Source: Karalla daura (taxonomy: Eukaryota; Chordata; Actinopteri; Chaetodontiformes; Leiognathidae). Taken from it: DNA of 64,000 nt. Position numbers and translations under genes: made by a program. How positions within the stretch are numbered: position 1 is the stretch's first letter; every line of letters begins with the position of its first letter. The stretch lies in the NCBI GenBank assembly GCA_029224185.1, contig CM055193.1, positions 19,766,559 through 19,830,558 on the forward strand, written 5' to 3'. Under the pieces are notes generated by a model that was given only the letters and a program-made list of their open reading frames with translations, was not told where the DNA came from and searched no databases. This document shows, piece after piece, positions 42,721 through 64,000 of the stretch.

Positions 42721-43738
42721 GTGTGTGTGCGTGCGTGTATATGCGTGTGCGCGCGTGCTTTTAGGAAGGCCTCGTCTATGTTCACAGTCCGGCCTGCTGC
42801 TCAGCTGCTTTTACCTCTATTATGCATGTGTGTATGTGTGTGTTTGTGTGCGTGTGTTTGACACTGATGTCATGTTCAGTAATGCCACTTCAAAGCTGTC
42901 GCCTCTTTGGGTTGTACTGGTTTTAATATTTTAATATTTAATATTTCTAACAACGTTTTTTTTTTTTTTATAAAAGAAAATGTCCATATGTTTGATTTCA
43001 CTTTTAGATAGCCTGCGTGTAAAATCACTTTCCAGTCATCCTGCAGCTGGTTGTTGTCTCAAACCGACCAATCACGTGTTGTGATGTCATCATTTTGTAA
43101 CTCGCCAGAAAAACACAAAAGAAGTCAGAACACGGGACAAAACATGGCCTCTCATTTAAATGTGCGTACGCCAGAGAGTGGAAAAAACATGCTTCATTCA
43201 ATGCCGCTGACATTTGAAAACTCAACAAAGCCAAGCTATGATGAGTCAAAGCTGAGTGTACCGGAGGACAAAAACAGGACTGTAATAAAAATGGAGGACA
43301 CAGACTCGGAGCTGGAAAGCACACTGTGATCAGGGACAGGAGGAGCAGCTGGAGATGAGGAGGAGGGAGGAGAAGCGGCGGACAGAGGAAACTCGAGGAA
43401 CAGAGCAGGTGTAGGGGAGCATCGGGAGGAATAGGACACGAACACCACATGCCACAGTGTAACAACAACAACGTGTAGCCGCGGCAACTGCACGCGTCCC
43501 TGACTCTCCCCCCTGTGTTTCATCCAACAGAAAATGAGTTCAAAGGTTAAACACTGAGTGGACTAGGGCCGAGCCGAACAAACAGAGGACGAGCCGAACA
43601 ATCAAGGTATCTGTCCGTCTGTGTGTCCGTCTATCCATCGGACATCCATCCACGCATCCATCCGTCCATCAGTCTATCTCTCTCTATCTGTTTGTTGATC
43701 ACTCCTCTTCATCCTGCCCGTTTTCTTCTGTTTATCAG

Positions 43739-55663
<11,925 letters not shown>

Positions 55664-56605
55664 TGGAAAGGAGGACCGGGACCGGGGCGCGTCACCGTGG
55701 CGACCACACCGCCCCCTTAGATACTGTGTGTAATTAATTCTTCTCCTTCAGAACGTCATCATCTGTTCTTTGCATTTGTTTGCTGTTTGCATGTTGCTTT
55801 CCGACTGGTGCGAGTGTGAGCAGATTCGGGTGTGGGTGTAGTGTGTGCAGTGGAGCCAACACTGGAATCAAAGTGTAATTGTGAGCAGCGGCATCTCAGT
55901 GTGTACAAAGATAGACACAGAGCGCAGAACAAAGTCAGGGCTTCATCCTAGAGTCTCTTAGTTAGTGAACATATCCCACCTCCACCCAATAATGTTGATA
56001 GTATTCTCTATATGAGCATAGTGATGTTGCACCACTGGACTAGTTTGTAGTTTCATTCTTACTATTGCTGTTTAACTATTTCAGTCCTTTGCAAATGTTG
56101 GTTTAAAAACTTATTTATTCATGTCTCCTGTATTTTCGTTTGCCTATTTATTATTCATTATCTATTTATTGACTTTTTTCCGTTCCAAAATTCTACCTGA
56201 GAAGATTTTAAAAGGCAACCAAGTGAAGGAATCGTTTCCTCTGCACTGCTGAACAGAGAGGAAATATTTTAAGATATCAAAATATGAATTGTTTTATATA
56301 TCTTATTATTTATTTAAGATACTGGGATCTTTTTAAGTGCAAATATTTTGTAACTGAAAGTTTTTTAATAATTTTCTAAAGATTTTTTTTGTGCTTCTGT
56401 TTATATGATTTTTCCTTTTTATTTTCACAAACTATTTTGAGTACATTGCAATACACTGGGAATATTGAGCTGCACATATTTGGTATTTATTTGGTGATAA
56501 AGTGTTGGTGAATATTTATTTTGTATTGTCTACGTGTTAATGATGGCTGTGTATGAACTGGTATTTAAGTTGCTCTTGAAATAAAGGTTAACCTGCCATA
56601 AACGT
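55664..56605 (+). other. myt1: 3'UTR of myt1
   Basis: AT-rich, non-coding sequence runs from the myt1 stop to an AATAAA at 56580-56585. It contains several ATTTA-like and TTATTTATT words (about 56112, 56146, 56305), which are AU-rich instability-type elements. Confidence 0.7.
56580..56585 (+). terminator. AATAAA polyadenylation signal of myt1
   Basis: A canonical hexamer in TTGAAATAAAGG, followed by a TG-containing stretch, about 920 nt after the stop codon. Confidence 0.75.
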
Positions 56606-57800
56606 GACTGTATTTCTGAAACCAGACTTTTCTAAGGAATAGTCCCATAATAAGGAAGGGAAGGGAGACCCATTGCATCTTCCAAGAGGCTCCTGAACAC
56701 CAAACTCTTCAGAGAGCAATCCCCTCTCTGTGCTTTCACTTACCTCACCGTGCCCTATTTTTTTCTCTCTCCTCCCTTTCTTTTATTCTCGAACCTTCTG
56801 CCATCTATAGTGCTCGTGCGACACCTCTCATCCCGAGGTGGTCTGAAGAATGTAGAGCAGCGCGTGTTAAACTAGGCCGCTGAGGCGACGCGGCCTCGCC
56901 GTTTTCCTCCTATGTGGGTCGCCGTCGATAGGAGCGTCTGCTTAATCAAAGTAGATGCGATACTCGCTGATCGCCAGGACAGGGAAACATTTACCTGGCC
57001 AGTCTGACCACACGTCCGCTCAGGCCCTCGCGGTGCATGGAAACCATTGCTGTGTCTGCAGTCCCACCCTTGCTCCCTCCTCTCTTTTGTTGCTATTTGC
57101 TGTTTTTTTTGACAACTCGCGTAACGGTTTCGGACTCGGCTCGGTTGATGACGTCATCGCCGTCGCATAAATACCAATACAGCGGCAATTTGCGATTTTT
57201 AAAACCGTTTTTGAAGCATTTGTGCTTTTTTTTTTAACGAATCCATCTTATCCGGGGCGTGTTTTCTCTACCTAAATAAATGTTATTTGCATCTCCCGTA
57301 ACTTTTATATCAAGTCTGAACCCCTCTTTGTGGCATCTATCAAATAGGAGATCGGAGTTTAGACTGCACTGGAACCTGACTCTGATCTGTTATTTGAGCT
57401 TCATTGTAGCATTTTCAACGGTAATGTCTCTTTATAACGTCTCTTTTCCCCGCCACTCCTCCAACACCAAACATGACATTTTCATGCCAGTGCCACAGCT
57501 TTGTTTCTTGTCAGTCATTTGCAAGCAAAAAAGCAAACTACTGTAATTTAGTAACAATACTAAATTCACCATCTACTTTGCTTGGCATTAATTTGTATGG
57601 ATTTTCCCCTGTGCTGGCCTAGGTCTACTATCATCCAGCCTGATCGCACTACTTTTTTAAAGATGTATTTTGGGACACTTTGTTCATGACACATTCGGAC
57701 TTCCCTTGGCAGTGATTTTGGACACAGCCTACATGGTGTTCACATTAAAGCCTGTCCATAACAACACTGGAACTGAGGGAACCATGAAATAAGTCAAAAC
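56606..57800. other. Intergenic stretch between convergent myt1 and asxl1
   Basis: There is no supported gene. Open frames at about 56955-57546 lack similarity or splice context. Confidence 0.5.
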
Positions 57801-57817
57801 ACAGAGTCGTTTACTCC

Positions 57818-58268
57818 TTTTAATGGTTAAAAAAATACTTCTTTGCGCAAAGAGACAACGAGTCCCTGTCTGCTGAAGAAACGAGGGACGAAACAATGAT
57901 GACCACCAAGTGATGACAGGTGGAGCAAGATAAGATGAGGTAAATGTTTTTGAGGAGAGAAAAACAAAAAAAAGGCACAATTTACAATCAATCATGCCCC
58001 GAATTCACAATAATAACAATAATAATAACAATAATAACAATAATAATAATATATCAGTACAGCTAAAAACAATCTCAAAATCTGCAACAAAAAAATACAG
58101 AACAATTATATCATACAAGGCAAATCTTGCCTGTCAGGGTCCTCGTCTGTGTTCTGACCTCATCAGGTTTTTGTAACACTATGTCGGTCCCCCCCCCCCA
58201 GCCCAACCCAGTCCTGGTGCGGACCCTGTACAGATGGTGGTCCGCACGCCCGCGGGGTCTACAGCTTA
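57818..58268 (-). other. asxl1: 3'UTR of asxl1
   Basis: Sequence past the asxl1 stop on the minus strand, ending near an ATTAAA variant signal (plus-strand TTTAAT at 57818-57823). It includes an (AAT/AAC)n tract at about 58008-58050. Confidence 0.45.
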
Positions 58269-61200
58269 CTATCTGACCACCAGGCACGACACGCACAGCT
58301 TGGAGGGCCCGATGCAATCGTCATGGCAGAAGGCACCGCAGCCTTGGCACATGATCATGGCTTTGAGGCGGCATGAGCACTTGAGCGCCACCTCCTCGGT
58401 GGAAGTGTCAGTAAAGGCCTGGATGCTGAGGGTGGTCTGGGCGGAGGCCAGGCGGGGCCGCAGCTGCAGGACGCCGTCCGCCATGCTTCTGGAGAACCCC
58501 CCGTTGTCCATCACGGACACGTTGGCCGTGTAGCTCACGCCTCCTCCTTGCTTGGGCAGCTTCCCGTACAACTGGAACGGGAGGGAGGAGGAGGAGGAGG
58601 AGGGGGAGGGGGAGGAGGAGGAGGGGGAGCCGGAGGAGTAGGCCTTGCCGTGCTCCTTCTTTGTCATCCTGGCTAAAGTCATTTCCATGTTGAAGAGCCC
58701 CTCCATCGCCCCCCCGCCCAGGTAGTCCATGGAGCTCCCGGGCTCTTTTTTGGTAACGCTCAGGGATTTGGTGGGGGAGGACCGGGGCAGAGCCTGGCAC
58801 GAGGGCCGCGTGCCGGCCTCGCTCTTCATGGCCGCCGCGGCGGGAGACGACTGCTGTTGGTGCGGGTGGGGAAGCTGAGACGGCGGCGGCCTCCAGTTGA
58901 TCTTGATGGTGGGCACCACCTCGGTGGGACAAGGGTCTGCGTGGGGAGGCGAGGGGCCGTTGGGAATGGTCCGGTTGGAGGGCTGAGACCTGTCCGGCGT
59001 GGCGCCCTGCGAGGGCTGAGAGCTCTGAGAGTCTTTGATCGCCGCAGACTCTGGGGCACCCTGAGGGCCCAGGTCTGATTTGCTCCGATAGCTTGAAGAG
59101 GTGGCGGAGGAGGAGGAGGGTGGCAGGGAGGTGATGACCGGGACGGCCCCGGGGGCCTGCGGCAGCTGATACTGCGCCGTGGCCTCCATGCAGGAGGCGA
59201 CAGGGCTCGGGGTCTGGCCGGCCGCGTCGGGCCTACCGTGCTGTCCTGGGGTCCTGGCCACCTGCGGCCTGGGCTGAGGCCCCGGCAGGCGGCTGATCTC
59301 CAGCCTGCTGCTGGCAGAGTGAGAGGGCAGGACCTTCTCCAGGGGCAGGCTGCCCTGGAGCAGCTGGGTGACCAGGGGGTTGTTGGCCTCCACGCTGGAC
59401 ACCGCCCTGGATGCGCTCGCGTGCCTCTTAGCTGCTGCGGCGGCGGCGGCGGCGGCAGCTGCAGCTGCAGAGGGCTTCAGGTGGCACTCCTCCTCTGCAG
59501 AGATCTGCCCGGGCTCAGTTTTGACCACGACGTTGGCTTCCCTCAGCCCCCGCGGCGGTGCGGCGGCCGCCAGCTGGTCCTGGGCGTGGGTGCGGCTGTG
59601 CGGGACGCTGGGGAAACACGGCTGGATGACGGTCTGACCTTGGCGGCCGGACACGTGGGCCTGGATGACGGGCTGCTGGTTCTGAGCGGTGGGGCTGCAG
59701 ATGACCAGCTGTCCGTTCCTCTGCGCGCCCAGCCGGGGGCGCCAGTCCTGCTCCGGCTGCGGCGGCTGCTCGTCCTCCTGACTTTCGTTCTCGCAGTCGG
59801 AGGCCGTTTCCGTGGAGTCGCTGTGCGTCCCGGCGTCATCGTCCCGGGGACAGGGGTCCGTGTGCTGGGAGGAGGGGGTGTCTGGGTGCTTGAACGCGTC
59901 CTGGGGCTCCAGGCAGTGGGAGCCGTGCTGGATGACTCCACCCAGCGGCGCCTCCTTCCCCTGCTGCGGCTCCTTCACCTGACAGGTGCTGGCCAGCGTC
60001 TGGATGACGTCCACGCCCTGAGCCCCAAACCGGGGGAGGGAATCGGGGATGGAGGTGGGGACCAGTGGGGGTTTCTCAGGCTGCTCTGCCCTCTTTGAGG
60101 GTGCTGGGGCAGGGGCGGGTTCTGGCTCCCGTACCACCTGGGTCTCGGACGCTGCGTGGGGCTCAGGCGAGGCCTGGTCGGATGCCTTCTCCGCGGTCTC
60201 GTTAGAAGTGCTCTGGGCGCTGGCCGGCGCTGCCTGCACCTCCTCCGCAGCCTGCGGCCCCTCGGCTGCGTCCTCCGGCAGGGGGCTCGGGGTCTGCGGG
60301 GGGTCCAGGGACATGGAGGTGGAGGCGGTGGACAGGGACGGGGAGGGCTGGGGCGTCGGCTCTACAGCATGAAGCTGTAGTTGTGTTCCAGATGAATTAG
60401 CGTCTGAAGACGACTCCTGCTCCTCCACCCCCTCACTTCCCCTTCTTCCACTTCCCCCTCCTCCTCCTCCTCCTCCTCCATCTCCTCCTCCTCCTCCTCC
60501 TCCTGGCTCGATAGGTCCTGGGTGCTCTCGTGTTCGTCGTCCACTGCTGCTATCCGGTAGCCCAGCACCAGCCCGCAGCCGGACACCGGCCGGCGCTGCC
60601 CCGCTGCCAGTGGCTGCAACAGCAGCAGCGGCCTCGCGCTGGGCCCGGGCTTGCTGGGCGCGGGCTTTGATGTCCGCCAGGGTCCGCGCACCGCCCGTCC
60701 CCGACCGCCGCGAGCCCTCGCCGGGGGGCACGATCCGTGGGCAGATCTGGTAGGTGGGGTGCCCCTTGACCCAGGGAGGTTTGATTCTGGACAGTTGAAT
60801 CTGGAACAGAGAGGCAAGGCAGTGAGTGATGTGGGCCATACTTGGCCCCCTTATTTTCAGCAGCTTCACTGAAACCTCATGACGTCTTACCCGGATTGGC
60901 GGCACCTTGGGCTCTTCTGTTGTCGGCTGCGGCTTCTCCGAACGGACACTGACAATTGTGGTACGAAAGGACTGACGGTCGTCGAGCCGCGGCCTCTTTT
61001 CGGGGAAGCTGGAGAAGGCCTGGGCCTCGTGCGGCCTTCTCTTCTGCTCCTTGAGCTGGGAGGCGGGCAGGGGGGTGGGGGCGGGGCTGGCGGAGGGGCT
61101 GCTCTCCCGGCTGCTGGTGCCGGTGCCGCCGGTGACCGAGGTGACCACAGAGGCCGTGTCGTCCAGGGGGTCGGCGGCCACCGCCGCGCTGGAGGACCCC

Positions 61201-63852
61201 GACGAGGAGGAGGAGGAGTCCAGGCCGGCGGCGAACGCCCCCTGCTGGTCGGAGGGCGAGGAGGGCGAGGAGGCGGGCGACGAGGCGGACGAGGAGGAGG
61301 AGGAGGAGGAGGACGGCGAGGAGGTGGAGGCCAGGGCGGGCGCGGCCTCCTCGGGCAGCAGGCGGGCGGCCACCTCGGGCTCCTCGTTGGCGCTGGTGGA
61401 GGCGGGGCTGGGGCTGGGGCTGGGGGTCGGGGTGGGGGTGGGGGTGGGCGTGGGGGTGGGGGTGGGGGTGCGGGCGGGGGCGGGCAGCGCGGCCAGCTCC
61501 GGGGCGGGGGAGGGCTTGGGCTCGGCGGAGGGGCTCTCGGCGAGGAGCTCCACGGCGCCCTCGGCCTGCAGCACCACCTCGGCCTGCACCGCCGCGCTCT
61601 CCGACAGCGGCGAGCTGACGGGCGAGGCCATGGCGGCGGCGGCAGCCGAGGCGTCCAGCGCGCCGGCGGACTCCGCCGCCTCCGCCGACGGAGGCGCGGC
61701 CGCGGCGGCCGCCGCCTTGCAGAGGGGCCGGCGGGCCCGGCGGCGGAAGTCGGCTCGCGTGCGCCTCCTCATCCGGCCGTGCCGCCGGCCCACGCTGCGC
61801 CTCTTGGGGGCGCCGGCGGCCACCACGGCCACGTCGCCGTCCAGCACGCTGGCCGCCACCTCGCTGGCCTCGCTCATGGTGAGTTTCAGGGACTCCTCCG
61901 GGGTCAGGCCGGACCTGCGGGGGCGAGGAGCACACTTCAGATCACCGTGGACTGGCTACCGCCTCGTTGCTAACGGGAATCGAGCCGATTCAGCAACTGT
62001 CTGTGCCGTCAACTCGTGCATGTTAACCGACACGTAACACTCAGAGAGGCTGCAGCGCTCTTACTTTTGCCCGTGGTACTCCTCAAAGAACTTTTCCTTC
62101 CATGCCTCCACTTTCTTCTCCTTCTCCATTTCCTGGCGGAAACGCACTTGCATCTCGTGGGTGAATTCACCTGAACAGGATAAACACATGTTAAAAGTTA
62201 CTTACTTACTTCCAGGCAGCAAGTTGATGAAATGTACTCAGCATCGAGGGTTGATACGGAAAGTGCAAACGCAGGTATCACAACACAGCAGAGCTATAAA
62301 TTATGAAGTATGGTATGAGTCATTCAGTGTGTTGGTGTGACAGTGTGCTCAGCTCTGCCTGTTAAAATGCATGCACTGACAAAGCATATGCATTACACAG
62401 AGATTAGGTATTATATTGTATATTTGCTACATACTTGCTACACACATACTACGGCAGAGTATTACTGGTGTGACTGTTCACACAGACTTGATTTTCACTC
62501 GTTTACTTAAGAGGTCAGAGTTCAGCTGTATATTCCAGGACACCGTTTCCAACATGAGCCTTGACTGAGCAGGATCCATCGCTGCATTGCGTCGCCCTAC
62601 TCTCCTTTATTACGGAGCAGCTTTCACAGCTGATGTTTGGCATTTGGTTAGTTAGACTTTCTGCAACGACTAGTTCTCTCCCCACAGAAATCAATGTGCG
62701 AATCTAATTCTGACTTTGCAATCAGCCTAATAGGAGTGTTGATTACAGGAGACGGCTCCCCCCCCCGACAGGCCAGCCGCTTACCCTCAGCCAGCCTCTC
62801 CTTCCAGCTCTGAGAGGCATGAGTGAAGAACTCGTTGTTGAGAGCAGAACTGCTCAGCCTGGCCATGCCATCGGGTCCAATCTGCAGGGGAAGACAAAGC
62901 AATGAAAGAGTGTTTTTAAAATCAATGTTTCTTTCATTTGAATGTCTTGAAGCTGCTTAAATCATCAATGACAGCAAACTTAATATCTTTGGACAAAACA
63001 AGTATGTGAGGCATTCTTCTTGGCTCTTTTCACCATTTTCCCCCCCAACACTGCATGATGGACACAATCATCGATTAATCAAGGGATTAGAGAAATGCAG
63101 CCCCACCTGTCGGTCCACCTCTGGCAGTAGCTGCAGCAGCTGTTGCTGGGAGTGTGCGGGGAAGGCTGAGAAGGTCCGCATGTTGATGAGGGCTCGAATG
63201 TTGGTGTTGACCAGGATGGAGCCTGGCGTCTCAAAGTCTACGTCCACCCCGCCTCGACTCCTTTTCATGGGCCCTGACACAACAACAACAACAACAACAG
63301 AGGTTTGACCGAGCCGCTCCAGCAGTGAAGGGATTCTGAGCTCAGCCTCTGACCCTGTCGGGTCTCACCTGAAGGGACATGCTCCCCGTTCACTTTCAGA
63401 GGGGTGAGGACAACGCGGGGCATCATGACGGCTTTCTTCCTCTGCCTTCCCGACTGGAGCAACGACAACAGGAGGAGATTCAGAGTGGTTAGAAACCAGT
63501 GGGGTGCAGTCAAAGATCCGATGAGAAGGATCCAGTTCAACGTCAAAGATGATGTAGATTATCCCAGAGCCTCTGAGGCTTCAGAGGTCTGGGCACGTGT
63601 CACATCATAGTAAGCATGCAGCAGGCGGCTGCAGTGGCGTAGGGGCGGCCCCGGGGCAGGTGCTGACCTGTCTGGAGCGGCTCAGTCTGGTCTGGGTGTG
63701 TGGGGCGTGCTGGGCCTGCTGCGCGTCTGTGCGTCCCTGTCCCGCCGCCCGGCTCAGGCGCGTCTGGGGCTGGTTGCTGGGGGGAGGAGGAGGAGGCTGC
63801 TGCTGCTGCTCTGCCGAGTAGGAGGCGCTGGACGAGCTCTCGTCCACCGAGG
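58269..63852 (-). CDS. asxl1: ASXL1-type Polycomb cofactor, 3' seven exons; 5' part outside window
   Basis: Chromatin scaffold that activates BAP1 to deubiquitinate H2AK119ub. Exons in transcript order: 63852-63668, 63453-63369, 63273-63107, 62881-62785, 62170-62065, 61914-60891, 60800-58269, about 1.4 kb of residues. The DEUBAD (ASXH) domain spans exons 3-5: ILVNTNIRALINMRTFSAFP, LLPEVDRQ, SSSALNNEFFTHASQSWKER, FTHEMQVRFRQEMEKEKKVE. Then follow FPEKRPRLDDRQSFR, PKVPPIRIQLSRIKPPWVKG, ARTLADIKARA, the ASXL1-type block NNPLVTQLLQGSLPLEKVLP, and the C-terminal PHD ending CQGCGAFCHDDCIGPSKLC...LVVR. Low-complexity Ala, Ser, Gly and Pro-Thr tracts are abundant. The N-terminal HARE-HTH exons should lie right of 64000. 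The acceptor at 63853 is a weaker call than the rest. ASXL1 is favoured over ASXL2 by the NNPLVTQLLQG and RIKPPW blocks. Confidence 0.88.
61404..61495 (+). repeat. GGGGTG repeat encoding Pro-Thr/Pro-Ser runs, G-quadruplex-prone
   Basis: A tract of roughly a dozen G3-5 runs separated by T, C or TC on the plus strand. In the asxl1 frame (minus) it encodes alternating TP and then SP residues. The G-rich strand is the template strand of asxl1. Confidence 0.85.
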
Positions 63853-64000
63853 CTTCGGGTCGAGGGAGGGGGGGTGGGGGGGGGACAACAATTAGTATCC
63901 ACTGTCACATCTCTGCAGCGGTGAAGCATGAAGGAAGCTTTGCGGTGCGGCTGTTGTTAGAGGCAAACGCTACAGAGCAGCTTCAAAAAGCAAAGCTATA

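Noticed and set aside
58408..58932. 174-residue second minus-strand frame within the last asxl1 exon
   Set aside because: It is an alternative-frame shadow. The asxl1 frame carries the conserved PHD motif across the same bases.
60879..61973. 364-residue open frame on the plus strand, antisense to asxl1
   Set aside because: It is the shadow of GC-rich, low-complexity asxl1 coding sequence. Its Gly/Arg/Ala composition follows from the opposite strand, and it crosses asxl1 splice sites with no signals of its own.

Overview
The window is vertebrate nuclear DNA and almost certainly from a teleost fish. Its genes are intron-rich, with GT-AG junctions that restore open frames. Intergenic and intronic DNA is full of long (CA)n/(TG)n microsatellites, and it carries teleost-type tRNA-derived SINE fragments (ending in ATGG tails) and a MITE. 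The proteins match vertebrate families closely. I see no bacterial, phage or CRISPR-type system.

Layout. Positions 1-15600 hold no gene I can name: microsatellites, SINE remnants, a hAT-like terminus and one unresolved minus-strand promoter/exon candidate near 6314-6677. A GC-rich block at about 15620-16441 is read as the 5' untranslated exon of gpr173 (+). Its uninterrupted CDS lies at 19758-20921 and a probable long 3'UTR reaches about 23745. Three minus-strand genes then follow in tandem, listed left to right: suv39h1 (CDS 27641-31482, 6 coding exons), slc51a/OST-alpha (32439-34734, 7 exons) and porcn (35877-39165, 12 exons). On the plus strand, myt1 (43739-55663, 21 coding exons, seven C2HC fingers) runs convergently toward asxl1 on the minus strand (58269-63852, 7 exons seen). 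The N-terminal exons of asxl1 lie beyond the right edge.

I rebuilt every multi-exon gene by eye from splice consensus, phase and family similarity. Total coding lengths divide by three: suv39h1 412 aa, slc51a 417 aa, porcn 449 aa, myt1 1198 aa. The seven asxl1 exons are in phase with each other.

The genes are not an operon or a single pathway. Suv39h1 (H3K9 methylation), Asxl1 (BAP1/Polycomb cofactor) and Myt1 (neural repressor) are chromatin or transcription factors. Porcn acylates Wnt proteins in the ER, Slc51a is half of a bile-acid/steroid exporter, and Gpr173 is an orphan brain GPCR. From memory, human GPR173, SUV39H1 and PORCN lie on Xp11, MYT1 and ASXL1 on 20q, and SLC51A on 3q29, so the window mixes human synteny blocks.

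The points most worth following are splicing and repeat features inside real genes: a 90-nt stop-free in-frame intron in asxl1, a GC-AG intron and a triplet-repeat-encoded poly-Cys motif in slc51a, two tandem (NAGNAG) acceptors and TG/CA tracts abutting finger exons in myt1, and a 45-nt G run facing a C run in the presumed gpr173 3'UTR.
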